From Diplonema papillatum (lineage: Eukaryota > Euglenozoa > Diplonemea > Diplonemida > Diplonemidae): a stretch of 64,000 nucleotides of DNA. Position 1 is the first letter of the stretch, and each line of letters begins with the position of its first letter. This document shows positions 29,955 through 40,689 of this stretch, piece after piece. The notes under the pieces are model-generated. The model had not been told where the DNA came from. It was given only the letters and a program-made list of their open reading frames with translations, and did not search any database. Both the position numbers and the translations under genes were made by a program. Where the stretch lies: positions 1 to 64,000 of the forward strand of contig JAPJBO010000629.1 in assembly GCA_030068145.1 (NCBI GenBank), read 5' to 3'.

Positions 29955-30740
29955 GTGCGCGCCGACATCCTCTGCTGCCAGGTGTCCTCGAGACAAGGCC
30001 GGAACCGGAGATGCATCGAGGACTGGAAGTGCAAATGGGGAAGAGAACCGATGGGAAGGAGCTGTCGATCCTTCCCGAGCGCCGGTCCGGACGCGCCGAC
30101 ATCCTCTGCTGCCAGGTGTCCTCGAGACAAGGCCGGAACCGGTGATGCATCTCGAGGGCTGGAAGTGTCCATGGGGAAGAGAACCGATGGGAAGGAGCTG
30201 TCGATCCTTCCCGAGCGCCGGTCCGGACGCGCCGACATCCTCTGCTGCCAGGTGTCCTCGAGACAAGGCCGGAACCGGAGATGCATCGAGGACTGGAAGT
30301 GCAAATGGGGAAGAGAACCGATGGGAAGGAGCTGTCGATCCTTCCCGAGCGCCGGTCCGGACGCGCCGACATCCTCTGCTGCCAGGTGTCCTCGAGACAA
30401 GGCCGGAACCGGTGATGCATCTCGAGGACTGGAAGTGCAAATGGGGAAGAGAACCGATGGGAAGGAGCTGTCGATCCTTCCCGAGCGCCGGTCCCGGACG
30501 CGCCGACATCCTCTGCTGCCAGGTGTCCTCGAGACAAGGCCGGAACCGGTGATGCATCTCGAGGGCTGGAAGTGTCCATGGGGAAGAGAACCGATGGGAA
30601 GGAGCTGTCGATCCTTCCCGAGCGCCGGTCCGGACGCGCCGACATCCTCTGCTGCCAGGTGTCCTCGGAACCGGTGATGCATCTCGAGGACTGGAAGTGC
30701 AAATGGGCGATGGGAAGGAGCTGTCGATCCTTCCCGAGCG
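29955..30740. repeat. 134-137-bp tandem repeat, six copies
   Basis: Units begin GCGCCGACATCCTCTGCTGC at 29959, 30093, 30229, 30363, 30500 and about 30636; the last is shortened. Because the period is near a multiple of three, long frames stay open on both strands, with none favoured. The array directly precedes the terminal exon at 30746. Confidence 0.95.
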
Positions 30741-30745
30741 CCGGT

Positions 30746-30950
30746 CCCGGCCCCGCCAGTGAGCAAAACGAAGACAAGGGACGACGCCCCCCCCCCAACG
30801 GAAGAAGTGTCCATGCCCCGCGTGAAATCGAAGGCAGGGCTCGCAAAAGCATGCACACCGGCGAGAAAGAGAAAGGACGCAAAGCGACCGCGCGGAGACG
30901 ATGATTCGAATGAGTGCCTGAAGCACGACACGGTACGGTCGAAGAGGTAG
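30746..30950 (+). CDS. basic terminal exon ending KHDTVRSKR
   Basis: Following ccccgccag, a frame of about 65 codons runs to TAG at 30948-30950. It is Lys/Arg/Pro-rich with an NLS-like ARKRKDAKRPRGDDDSNE and ends LKHDTVRSKR. The tail is shared with exons at 10680 and 53440. It is probably the last exon of a nuclear protein gene or of an element. Whether upstream coding lies in the 135-bp array is unclear. Confidence 0.45.
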
Positions 30951-31118
30951 TCACCTTGTGACTAATGCAGGCCATCGCTACAGATATTCTGCATGCTAAC
31001 CTCAATAGCCTATCGACAGTTTATCAGCAGGCTAGCATAGTACACGACACGGTACGATCGAAGAGGTAGTCACCTAGTGACTAATGCAGGCCATCGCTAC
31101 AGATATTCTGCATGCTAA
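30948..31118 (+). promoter_or_regulatory. gene-end module, tandem pair
   Basis: Copy 1 (30948-31001) and copy 2 (31067-31118) each have the stop codon inside the stem TAGTCAC-CTW-GTGACTA, then AATGCAG ... CTGCAT around ATCGCTACAGAT, with CAGAT 33 nt from the stop. Copy 2 keeps the codons HDTVRSKR-stop before it (31043-31069) but no exon, so the block was duplicated with its stop codon. Confidence 0.65.
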
Positions 31119-31289
31119 AATTATTGCGGTACATCCCACGGATTGGAAACGATCGTTTACGAGAATTCGTGATTTTGGCCTGAAAAAAAACGATCGTGAA
31201 AATACTCGACGTAGCTGCTTCGACTCCGAATGAAAGGGGGGAAATATAGAGGTAAGGGGCAAATACAATACAAACACAATCTGATTTGT

Positions 31290-31425
31290 TCTTCGCTTTC
31301 ACCACCGTGTGTTGTTTTCTCACTCAGGACTTTGACCTGTTGTGTTTGTGTGATTTGTCGTGTAGGGGTAGACCCGCATGACCTCACGTCCGTTCAACAC
31401 GTGGTTCGGTAGTTACAGCACTTGG
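31290..31425 (+). repeat. dispersed repeat H
   Basis: CACCACCGTGTGTTGTTTTC, acceptor-like tcactcag, GACTTTGACC, then GACCTCACGTCCGTTCAACA and CGTGGTTCGGTAGTT. An inverted copy is at 59083-59215 and a partial one at 18462-18507. Confidence 0.85.
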
Positions 31426-31919
31426 GATCCCTTCTGTTCTTTGTCGGGCAGCATCGTCGAGCATTTCCTTTCAAGCTGGCGCTTATGTAAAAAAAAAAAA
31501 AAAAAAACGATCGTTTTTTTTCCCATAGGGGTCTGCTTCGGTGTGTCGAGTGACGAGTAGTACGAGTAAGGGTTTGTGTATCACGTTATTGCCACGACAG
31601 CGCTATGGCACTGGAACGAACAGACAGTCGAGGGTAGGCATCAGATTCGTCTTTGAAGGAGCCCCTATCTCGCGTTCTGTTACCTCTACTTCAATACTAA
31701 CTATCTCTTGCGGGTTGCCCTTCAATGTGTCAGCAGGTTGAAAAGACGTAGCGCGTTTTGGCGGTTGATCAGAATACCTAACCTGAAAATGAGATTCAAG
31801 TGGGAAAACGACCAACCGGCTCGCACAACCAAAACGAAGCGCCGCTGTCTCTTTTTCGCCGTAGCAGCGAATCGCAAACTCGAAAGAGAACGCTCTAACT
31901 CTTACTGCGTCAACGTCCT

Positions 31920-32185
31920 CGGCGGACGCGCGAAACCCGGCTACGGCTGTCCCTACCTACTATCTGGCGAAACAGCAGTCAAAGAGAACGGACTTGAAAC
32001 TTTCAGCGGGGAAAGAAGACCTTGTTGAGTTTGACTCTAGTCTGACTTTGTGCAGTGACACGAGAGGTGTAGAATAGGTGGGAGGCCGCAACAATGAAAT
32101 ACCACTTCTCTTGTTGTCGCTTTACTTATCCAATGATGGGAAGACGGCAGCTGCTCCCTTGTGGGGTTAGGGTCTTCGGATCCGT
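31920..32185 (+). repeat. coding-like repeat with inverted copy at 56.3 kb
   Basis: Matches 56270-56530 in reverse. Both encode [12 protein letters not shown], and the 56-kb version continues [15 protein letters not shown] to a stop after RGVE. The copy here is disrupted by an early TGA at 32026. Shared downstream DNA includes GCTTTACTTATCCAATGATG. Probably a dispersed terminal exon or transposon fragment. Confidence 0.6.
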
Positions 32186-32623
32186 AGCTTATCCGTACGT
32201 CGGGTTAGAATCGTCTGCAGTTCGGATGCAGAATGTCTGCAGTGACGGTCTACATCAGTCACGGGCGGTGAAACGTGAGCCTCGCGCCGCACCGGCCCGG
32301 GACAATGGGCCACGACGGACACAAGCCGAGAACAGCCAATCAAGGAACCCGAAGACAGAGGGAACCCCACGGCGGTGAGGTATTTGCTCGCTTGAGTGAG
32401 TCGATGAAGCCCCTTTTTTAACCAACGGCTGCGACATGCTGCCAGGTCAAATTAGTCACTGGGCACCAGACCTCTTTATGTGGGGATGGCATTTGGATGC
32501 AAACAACCCAAAAAAAGAACAGGGCGCTGTCTTGTTGGCGCCGGGGGGAGGTACCAGCCTGTTTGTGAGTTAACATGATCGTTAGATTCATCTCCCCCCA
32601 ACCACGTTGCCAGCTAGTGTGTT

Positions 32624-33466
32624 TTGAGGTTGTGTGTAACCCGCACAAGCAAACCAATTGTCTTCGCGGAGTTTTTGAGTCTTCCCTTTGATTTCGCACG
32701 GGCGTCTGCGGCAGCCGAGGTTCCTGAGAAGGTGAGAACGTGGAGCATCAAACTCTCGAAAGAAGCAGGTGTGTGCAAGTCCTGTCTCCACTGGGACTCT
32801 GCGCCGCATTGCCAGGTCTGCAAGACTGTGCTGTCAGCACCGAGACTCAACACTGCCAGCAGGAGTTCTGTGGTCAATCTTGATCCTTGGGTGCCTGAAC
32901 ACACCCGTGTTGAAGTACACGGTCTCTTCGCCCACCGCTTGCGTGCGGATGTCTTTGATCTACCTCCGTCTGTTCGAATGCGTGCAAGCTCCCGAAGTAT
33001 GGCACGGTACGATTGGCAAGAGGTCGTCAAAAGTTACGTAGCGACTAATGCAGGCCATTGCTGCTCTGCATTCTACCTCCTTTGCTATTCGTATGCGCCT
33101 CGTTTGCGAATTGCTGCTGGGTCGCAGCTGTGTCAGGTCACGTGGCGCAACTCGTCGGAACGGTTCATCGGAGTTCGCCGGAGTCGAAGCATTGCCTCAG
33201 GTGAAGGAGTCAAAACTCAAGTTAATCATGAAGAAGTATATCAAAATTGACGAAGAAGAAAGTGCGAGACCAGGGGGAGGAAGGTGTCAGTACGAACATT
33301 CACCTAAAACCTGGACGGACGAGCTGGACAAGAAGCTGGGAATAGCAGAAATTTGTTGGCTTGGTCAAGAGTGCCACAAGCCGCCACAGCACAGGAGTGC
33401 GGCCGAGGGCATCCGGCAGGAGAAGCCCCAGCTGGGAAGCGCAACTGCAGCTAGTGTTCGAGGATG
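32624..33466 (+). CDS. two overlapping hypothetical frames, coding uncertain
   Basis: A 208-codon frame (32624-33250) has CKSCLHWDSAPHCQVC, a possible zinc-binding CxxC pair. A second frame (33048-33466) has a plausible exon from about 33180, VKESKLKLIMKKYIKIDEEE onward, ending SVRG-TGA. Both contain ordinary residue mixtures but no family is recognised. At 33001-33080 the DNA matches the gene-end module without its stop codon (GGCACGGTACGA, ACTAATGCAGGCCATTGC). This may be two exons of a broken gene. Confidence 0.3.
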
Positions 33467-33683
33467 AGTCCACAAGTAAGTCAGTCTACGCCGCCAGCCT
33501 CAGAGTTGAGTTGGAAAGGATACATATTGATAATCGTTGAGTGGGCATAGAAAGCGCATGATTGCGGGAAAGGACGAGAAAAAGAGCATGCGACTCATCA
33601 ACCCTGCGAACAGCCTTTTTGAGGAGCGCAACACTTGACCTTTTTGCAGTTTCTGAGGATGAGAACGACGTCAACAGCGCGGG

Positions 33684-34250
33684 TAGCACCCGAAAGCGCC
33701 ACTCACAGCACCTTCAATCTGAGGCCAGACCTGACACTTCATTGCGGGCACAACATGCAAGAAGGCCTGGAAGAAATCAGGAGCCGCGGGTAGCACCCGA
33801 AAGCGCCACTCACAGCACCTTCAATCTGTGACACTTCATTGCGGGCACAACATGCAAGAAGGCCTGGAAGAAATCAGCAGCCGCGGATAGCACCCGAAAG
33901 CGCCACGCACAGCACCTTCAATCTGAGGCCAGACCCGACACTTCATTGCGGGCACAACATGCAAGAAGGCCTGGAAGAAATCAGGAGCCGCGGGTAGCAC
34001 CCGAAAGCGCCACTCACAGCACCTTCAATCCGAGGCCAGACCCGACACTTCATTGCGGGCACAACATGCAAGAAGGCCTGGAAGAAATCAGCAGCCACGG
34101 ATAGCACCCGAAAGCGCCACTCACAGCACCTTCAATCTGAGGCCAGACCCGACGCGGGCACAACATGCAAGAAGGCCTGGAAGAAATCAGGAGCCGCGGG
34201 TAGCACCCGAAAGCGCCACTCACAGCACCTTCAATCCGAGCCCAGACCTA
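33684..34250. repeat. about 107-bp tandem repeat, six copies
   Basis: TAGCACCCGAAAGCGCCACT, CAGCACCTTCAATCTGAGGC and CACAACATGCAAGAAGGCCT recur with periods 97-108 bp. A diverged single unit recurs at 58905-59000. The array abuts the truncated 3' end of the recombinase-RT element. Confidence 0.92.
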
Positions 34251-34360
34251 AACCCGCACTGGCAATCCCGCATGTGTCCTCAGAGCCAATCCTTTTCCCG
34301 AAGTTACGGATCCAGTTTGCCGACTTCCCTTACCTACATTGTTCTGTCGGCCAGAGGTTT

Positions 34361-35206
34361 TTAGCCTTGGAGACCAATTGCGGTTAACGGTACGGCCCGA
34401 TGCAAGAGAATGAGATATCCCCTGTTTTTTCCCAGCCACGCCACGCGCGATCGCGGGGTGTACTTCTCGTCTTTCGTCTTCAGACCGATGTAACCCGATG
34501 CTTCCTTCCACGCCTCCCAAGTGGACCGCATCGTGCGGGAATCCGGAGCCGACAGGAAGAAATTGTCGACCCAGGGTGTAACGCGTCCCGCCGGGCACCT
34601 CTGCTTGACCGCCTGCGCCAGCAGATCGGCCAGAGTCGTCGCAACTCCCATCGATTTGTCCCAGCCCATGGGCATCACCTTCAGTACCCGTTTTCCGTGC
34701 CTTGGAAGCCGCATGCCAAAAGCCATCGATATCGAGGGGTGCATCGGAAACGCGTGGAAGAAGCTCACAGCGTCAACTTCGATGCCCATGGTTGAAGTGC
34801 GTATCGTCTCCCATACCTCCTCTCGCGAGGGCAAAATCGCCGCGGGGCTCGGTTCGCGGGTCGGGTGCTCGTTCAGCGCCTTCGGCCAGCATATCAGGCG
34901 GCCCTCGTCTGGCGTCTTCTTTGCGACCGTAAAAACCCGCATCTCAACGATGGGGGCATTCCTCGGAACACGGCCCGTGATCGTAGACGTAGCCACATCT
35001 GCTGCATGGCTGGGGTGAAGCCTCGAGAGCGGCTCCAGCAGCCGCCGCCCTTCGAAACAGTCGTAGTTGGCGTAGAAAAACCCGGGGTCGCGAATCCATC
35101 TGGAGGCCTCCAACCACGCGTGACCGCCAGCGCTTCTCGCTATCTCGTCTGCGCGCAAAAAGTCCAACAGCGGCGGTGGCGCTTGGGAGATCCTCGCCGC
35201 AGGCAC
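34361..35206 (-). pseudogene. reverse transcriptase, 3'-truncated
   Basis: A frame of 281 codons starting at a GTG. Motif A: GIEVDAVSFFHAFPMHP with the catalytic Asp; motif B: VMPMGWDKSMGVATTL; motif C: VTPWVDNFFLS. VDN again replaces YxDD, as in the RT at 19.5 kb, but the rest is clearly different. The domain ends at RVAWLGKN, where RNase H should follow. Instead the frame enters unrelated sequence and then the 107-bp repeats. Confidence 0.7.
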
Positions 35207-35317
35207 GTGTGTCGTGCTCTTCCTCGTCGTTCAAATCCCAGAGCAAGACGGCGTTGCTCAGCGACGGCTTCACGGCAGTGTCATCGTGAAGAAGGGAGGC
35301 AAATTCCTCTCCCTTTG

Positions 35318-36100
35318 CTATGCGGTCAGGGTCCTTGACGCGTGGAGTTGCGTTCGGACGTGGCAGTTGGGGGCGTAGCGGATCAGGCCCATCAGGGTCG
35401 CGTGGAGGGTCAGGGTCCGGACCGACTCGGGGTCGGCGGCCGTGAGGGCGTGTCGCGCGGCTCCCCTCCGGATGGAGTGCGCCCTGTGACCCCGCGGCAG
35501 AAGTGCCGCGTACTAGGCAGTCGTCCTGACACCGCCTAGTCAGCCACGCGACCGCGAGAACCACAGCGGCCTGGGGGTCGACCGTCGTCAGCACGTCCAC
35601 CGTCCGATACATCGTCTCCTTCGATATCGGCCTCGCTTGCCGCACCTCTCCGGTTTTGAGCTTGGCGAGACCCCTCAAAGCCATCGTGAGGCGGTGGTCG
35701 TTGAGCACAACTCCTTCCAGCCGAAGGGTCCGCACGTTGGCCACTTCCGTGAGGATCGACGAGGGCTTCAGCCCCTCGGCGTGGCACCACCCGATGAACG
35801 CCAGGAGCTGATCCGCGTGCGGGTGACTCTGCAGGTGGGCCTGCGCAACGAACCTGGCCCTTGGAGGCCGAGTACCGCATGTTTCTCCACGTCGCTTCCG
35901 CGTACGACGCGCTGTAGATGCGGTGGAGGGCGTCGGTGATTCGCTCCCGCGTCACGTCTCCAAACCTTCTCAGCGGCCGTCCCGGACGTGGGGCGCTGCG
36001 GCTTCGGGGACGCAGCGGGACGTCGCTTGCGAAGGGGTAACCTTCACCACCGATTTCCCTTACCGGAGGGCCACCCCCCTTTCTTTCCGCCTTTTCGGCT
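35318..36100 (-). pseudogene. tyrosine recombinase, frameshifted and internally deleted
   Basis: Three frames carry consecutive parts. The first has an N-terminal helical part (ERITDALHRIYSASYAEATW). After a shift near 35855 comes the core-binding domain and box I region (AFIGWCHAEGLKPSS, VAWLTRRCQDDCLV). After another shift near 35490 comes HSIRRGAARHAL, the HxxR box, then ATLMGLIRYAP with the likely nucleophilic Tyr, and TAG at 35318-35320. Only some 15 residues separate box I and HxxR, far fewer than an intact enzyme needs, so an internal segment is lost. The HSIRRG signature supports a YR-retroelement or crypton-type enzyme over a phage integrase. Confidence 0.6.
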
Positions 36101-36101
36101 G

Positions 36102-36614
36102 TCACCTCGAAAAGGAGCGTCTCGGTGGGCGCTGCTCCCGCGGTACCCCTTGCCGCCCTGCCGTACGAGACTCGGGGCCCCTGGACCGGAAGCGGGGTTT
36201 CGTCTTTTTGACCTCCTTGTCGTACTCCTCCCTGAGCTCGACAATCTCCGACGGGAAGTCGGCCCACTTCTGGCGCTGCTCAGCCGCCGCCAGCGCCCTC
36301 GGGTTCCACCTCCGTGTGATGGGGGGCGCGCGCAGTCCTTCGCTCGCCTCGGTCCTGCGTGCTAGGTGTGCCCCCGCGCCTGGGTGTCTCGCCTCCGTAT
36401 CAGATGCCTGCCCAACGCCATCTTCAGAGTCCTCTCCGGTGGATTCGTCGTCGCTGTCCTCGAGGGGGGCGCCTTCCTTCTTTTCTATGAGGCGCTCCTT
36501 GACTTCCGCCTTGGACCGCAGGCCCCTGACCTCGACGCCGAGCTCCGCGGCGACCGCTCGCAGCTCTACCAGCTTCAGGCTGGACAGGTATTCTTCCGTC
36601 ACTGTCTTTGGCAT
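36102..36614 (-). CDS. SAP-domain ORF (gag-like)
   Basis: From the ATG at 36614, 170 codons to a stop at 36102. Residues 8-42 fit a SAP motif (LSSLKLVELRAVAAELGVEV, then a conserved Gly-Leu and VKERLIEKK), a helix-extended-helix that binds AT-rich DNA or RNA. An acidic stretch (DSDDESTGEDSEDG) and a basic C-terminus follow. It is the first ORF of the element and overlaps the start of the recombinase frame. A structural or nucleic-acid-binding role is inferred from position and domain. Confidence 0.65.
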   Translation of the reverse strand: MPKTVTEEYLSSLKLVELRAVAAELGVEVRGLRSKAEVKERLIEKKEGAPLEDSDDESTGEDSEDGVGQASDTEARHPGAGAHLARRTEASEGLRAPPITRRWNPRALAAAEQRQKWADFPSEIVELREEYDKEVKKTKPRFRSRGPESRTAGRQGVPREQRPPRRSFSR

Positions 36615-36659
36615 GTTTTCCAAGCGGGGGCAAGGGTGGGTGGGCAAGCGAGGGGTGAA

Positions 36660-36770
36660 GTTACGATGTTTTCGGGATAGCGACGGGGTTATTTAACCTG
36701 TAACGAGTGTTCGGTATTCGTCGGATATATTAATCTTCTAAGATCTGCGATCTTATACGACAAAAAAAAA
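36660..36770. repeat. repeat C at the 5' side of the recombinase-RT element
   Basis: CGATGTTTTCGGGATAGCGA to GATCTGCGATC-TATACGAC and an A run. An almost identical block is at 60470-60585, with a relative at 18373-18460. As it sits upstream of the SAP ORF it may be the element's terminal or promoter sequence. Confidence 0.75.
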
Positions 36771-36889
36771 TTGGAAAAAAAAGAATTTGCTCAACTTCCT
36801 CAAAAATTACTGCAGAGTTTGTTCCAAAACTTTAAAATTCAAAAACCCCAATTTTTTTCCGGAAATTCTTTTTTGGCCATTTCTAAAAA

Positions 36890-37390
36890 GACACAAGGTT
36901 TTGACCCTGCATGTTACAGGGATGGTCCCGACCCTCCCTACGCACGTTTCGCGGACACCTACCAGCGCTACATCGGGGGGCACCCTCGGGAAGTAGGCGC
37001 ACGGCCAGGAGGCGACCACGCTGGAAGGTAAGCGCGCCGCGGCAAACGCTGGGGAAATGGACGATGTACTCCAGGACGCACGGCAACATCTTCTTCGTTC
37101 TAAAAACCGTATCGAGGTTCTGCTCGACAAAGATCACCGATTCCAGTGCGCAGGTTGGGGGTGTCGCCCAAGGTGACGGGCGAGTGCAGAGGTGGCCGAC
37201 GCGTATCTCCAGCCGGCTTCCGACTCGTATGCCGTGCTGTTCGTGCCCTCGTCGTTGTTTGTTCCCGGCGCATCCGTGGGATCCAGTCTTCCGTGCTCAC
37301 AGAGATGGTCCCCACCCTCCCTGCGTACCTTTCGCGGACCGCTACCAGCGCTGCATCGGGGAGGACCTCGGAAGTAGGCGCGTCTTGGGC
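36890..37390. repeat. diverged direct repeat pair
   Basis: GATGGTCCCGACCCTCCCTA ... TACCAGCGCTACATCGGG at 36920-37010 recurs as a variant at 37303-37385. The sequence before copy 1 (AAAAGACACAAGGTTTTGAC) is also found in the fold-back element at 59570-59781. No gene is supported here. Confidence 0.7.
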
Positions 37391-37569
37391 GCCGCAGGGC
37401 AGCAAAGGAAAGGCAGAGCTGCAAGAACCATCTCACGGCGCACTTTTTGATGCATATGCCATGGAGCATAGGTATTTTATATGTGATTCTCCCTGTCGGC
37501 CTGATGACCAAGGGCCACTCCATATTTTGGAGCTTTTCATAAATTACCAAACAAGCCTCAACTTTTCAT

Positions 37570-38510
37570 AAACGACCAGAATGACCAACAACTTACCAGA
37601 AATTACCAAACATGGCCATGCATACTTACTATATCTGCATTCCCTTGGCGCATACTCGCCTTTTTGCCACTGATTATTCCCATTTCTTTACATATAAGAT
37701 CCTCACCCTATGCCTGTGTCGGTCTCGTCCACCGCTCCTGTGGTTGGAGTAAAAGGTGCCAGAAAGCTGCGGATCTTGCTGCTGAACAGATGAGGTGAAA
37801 GCAAGCTACTTCGTTTCTCTGGACGGACGGAGCGGCAGACCTGTCGTTCGGAATATTTTTAGTCTTCAAAAGACCCTTTTCCTACAAAATTATATTCTCC
37901 TTGGTGTGCGTCTCGTGCTGCGATTAGCTTCAGTCTCAGTGCCGCTGCGTAAAAGGGTAAGTAGAAAACGAACCAACTGTTAATGATCTTCGTGCAGGGG
38001 TTACTCTTTTGAAATACCTGCTGAAAATCAGCGTAGGGTCGGGCAAAAGAAATAGAGCATAGGGGCAGTGTGTCTCCGGCCTCAACCCTCCAGTGTCGCG
38101 GTGGTGAGCAACAGCAGGATCTGCCGTTTCTGCGGTTGATTCCGCAGATGAATCTGCAGAAAAGATAGTACGTGCTGATAACGTACTGATTTCAGCACGT
38201 GTACACGTACTGATTCAGCATGTGTACAAAAAGAAACTAAGAAAATTAACGTGCTGAAATCAGTACGTTCAGCATGCTGAACGTAAGGCCTGTCTTCGTG
38301 TGTTCGCCACATTTCCATCGTGGCGCCTCAAGCCACGGAAAGCCAGGGGGGCGGGATGGTGGGTAAGCAAGAGCGTGAGCGGTTGTGAGAGGGAGCGAGA
38401 GTCCTTGTTTCACAGTGTAGCATTAGTCGGTTCATATTAATAATCTGCTAATAGACTAGCCGTCTTAAACAAAAGAAACGCAGACGAGAAAGAAATGCGT
38501 AGTAAGAAAT
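37570..38510. other. no gene seen; inverted GTACTGATTCAGC repeats
   Basis: AT-rich DNA. Between 38168 and 38285 several inverted copies of ACGTACTGATTTCAGCACGT can pair. The only start-like context is ATG at 37712 after a TATAAGA, with 26 codons, which is too little to call. Confidence 0.5.
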
Positions 38511-38537
38511 GCTCAATGGAAACAAAGCACCATACAG

Positions 38538-38612
38538 CTTCAGCTCCGGCGACGGCCGACGAGAAGGCCTTCGCTGCCTTCGGTGCGACAGGCTTCAAGT
38601 ACTGTGTTGGTG
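38538..38612 (+). pseudogene. duplicated exon-like segment, copy 2
   Basis: After caccatacag, codons read SAPATADEKAFAAFGATGF and continue KYCVG up to GTGAG, a possible donor. Copy 1 is at 17877. Both keep the acceptor-like and donor-like edges, so a real exon may have been copied twice. Confidence 0.4.
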
Positions 38613-38784
38613 AGAGGAGTGTACAAAGCACTGAGAACGACCGTGGATGATTGTCGAGACAGGAACAACTCTCCCGTACGGGCATCCGGTCTCTGTCGCT
38701 GCAGAAAAAGATACCGCAATTGGATTAATGTTGAACCGTGTAAAACCTGGGACACCCCCAAAAAGGCCCTTTTTCAAGGGGGGT

Positions 38785-39190
38785 GGGGGATTGCAAGAAC
38801 GTGCTTGGAATGGGTATGTGCTCAACACCGCACTGGTCCCGTCTGCGCCGTGAACCTTAGTGTCTGCAGACAGGACTGCGGTGTGAGTCTGGTTTGTCAG
38901 GCGGCTGTTCGTAGCTCGTCACAGCCAGGACCACCCGTGCTACCAGAGCACAGGCGAATCCGTCACGGGGAGAAGGCCCCTATAACCGTGTCTGAGCAAT
39001 CAGTTTAAAAACTCAGGGCACTCGCCCTGATTGTGACTGCGGCTCGCTAGGCAGCACTGACTTGTCTTCTTTTTACGGTGGCAATCTGCAAAGTAAACTC
39101 CGCAGAGCACAGTGGACATGGGGTTGCCGTGTGCAGCACCAATGGTTGAAGTACCAAAAGGAAAAAGGGGTCCCAGGTCTAGATGCCGCT
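38785..39190 (+). repeat. dispersed repeat B, long copy
   Basis: Begins at a G run with ATTGCAAGAACGTGCTTGG, then AACACCGCACTGGTCCCGTC, GTCAGGCGGCTGTTCGTAGC, GCACTCGCCCTGATTGTGAC and ends near AGTACCAAAAGGAAAAAGGG. Other copies are at 40690, 57375, 57960, 59990 and 61705. No TIR or coding potential is seen. Confidence 0.9.
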
Positions 39191-39382
39191 GTCATAGGAG
39201 GCTGCAGGACCACCACTGGTGCAGTCACGCAGGTGACTACCTGGGAAACCCACCCTGGGTGTCCCAGGCTTTACCCGGTCTGTCATTTACCCGTTCCAGC
39301 TTTAGCCCGGCTCAACATAATTCCAGTTGCGGCAAGTAGAACCGAACCGACTTGTCACAGGTTTGTGCCTGATTATGCCTAG

Positions 39383-39775
39383 GTGTGCGTCTGGTTCTTC
39401 TTGCCGACTTGGTGCCTGGTTCTGGCCAGGTTTGCGTCTGGTTTTTCTTGCCGACTTGGTGCCTGGTTCTAGCCAGGGTTGTGCCTGGTCTTGTTAGCTT
39501 TGTGCCTAGGTTTGCGTCTGGTTCTTCTTGCCGACTTGGTGTCTGGTTCTAGCCAGGTTTGCGTCTGGTTCTTCTTGCCGACTTGGTGTCTGGTTCTAGC
39601 CAGGTTTGCGTCTGGTTCTTCTTGCCGACTTGGTGTCTGGTTCTAGCCAGGTTTGCGTCTGGTTCTTCTTGCCGACTTGGTGTCTGGTTCTAGCCAGGTT
39701 TGCGTCTGGTTCTTCTTGCCGGCTTGGTGCCTAGGTGTACGTCTGGCTCTTCTTGCCAGCTTGGTGCCTGGTTCA
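39383..39775. repeat. 47-bp tandem repeat, about eight copies
   Basis: AGGTTTGCGTCTGGTTCTTC, TTGCCGACTTGGTGTCTGG, TTCTAGCC. Edge copies are diverged. Confidence 0.95.
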
Positions 39776-40034
39776 ATGATCTTCGTGTGTTTGCCACGTT
39801 TCCCATGTGTGTGAGAGGGAAGTCCCCTGTGCCGCAGCATGGTAGTAGTCGGCTGATCAATCTGTCAAAGGCCAACGTCTCGTTCGAAGAATGAACATGA
39901 ATAGGCTTGTCCATGATGCGAATGACAAAGTACGTGAGATCATCGCCATCGTCGTCTATCATCCATCGTGCCAGACTGATGAACCCCTCAGCTGGCCCAA
40001 GAAACCTGAACTCTACGGGTTGATACGTGCGAGA

Positions 40035-40145
40035 CATACCTTGAAAACGTAGGCGTTCAACGACATTTTGCTTTTTTGATGAGAGTGCGTTCTTGTTGAT
40101 GATGGTTTTCTTCTGATGAGGAGGATAGTCCCTGCATATTTTTTA
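40035..40145 (+). repeat. repeat G copy
   Basis: CATACCTTGAAAACGTAGGC, TTCAACGACATTTTGCTTTT and TAGTCCCTGCATATTT match 18522-18635. The surrounding 39780-40690 holds no supported gene. Confidence 0.8.
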
Positions 40146-40689
40146 GAGTGAACGGTTGCTCACGCACCCCACCCGTATTGCAACACGATGGACCGGCAGT
40201 TACAGGATTCTCTACTTGCACAAACCGCAAGCAGCACGCAAAGTACACGAAAAGAGACAGTCATACGGTACCAAGAAAGGCAGACAGTCACCTACTACGG
40301 CACCATACTGAGGAGGGCCTGCCGTAAGGTATGTGGATAATCGCCGAAACCACGAATAATCAACAACAAAGGAACACACCGACTCTCTTGCCTCATGGAA
40401 TCACCACCCTCAAGATTACGCAGAGCACAAAGGATTCTTCTCATGTTGCTAAAATTCGCCCGGACTTCACTCCGGAGTCTCAAGCGAACTTTCGCTCTAA
40501 GAAAGAACCTGCTGGTGTTGCATGACGCACTGCGCGTTCATCATTTCCGACGAATCGGAAGAATAGCGTAGTTTCGTTCAAAAGCAGGGACAGGGAGAAG
40601 GAGCGCCCGAGAACGCATCAAAACAAGTCAGAAGCTTGTGGGTCTTTACCGTTAGGTGGGCCAGGCTAGATTTCTGTGGCGGCTCCCTG

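Larger units (their letters stand above)
34361..36614 (-). mobile_element. decayed SAP / tyrosine recombinase / RT element
   Basis: Reading on the minus strand, the order is a SAP-domain ORF (36614-36102), tyrosine recombinase remnants (about 36100-35318) and RT (about 35206-34390). That gag-like, YR, RT order is the one described for VIPER-type elements, in contrast to DIRS with YR last. Frameshifts, an internal gap in the YR and loss of RNase H show that it is dead. Its 5' flank (36660-36770) recurs alone at 60470-60585. Confidence 0.65.

Noticed and set aside
29732-31005. Minus-strand proteins of 350-400 codons
   Set aside because: Three overlapping frames are open at once over a near-multiple-of-three tandem repeat, so none is preferred.
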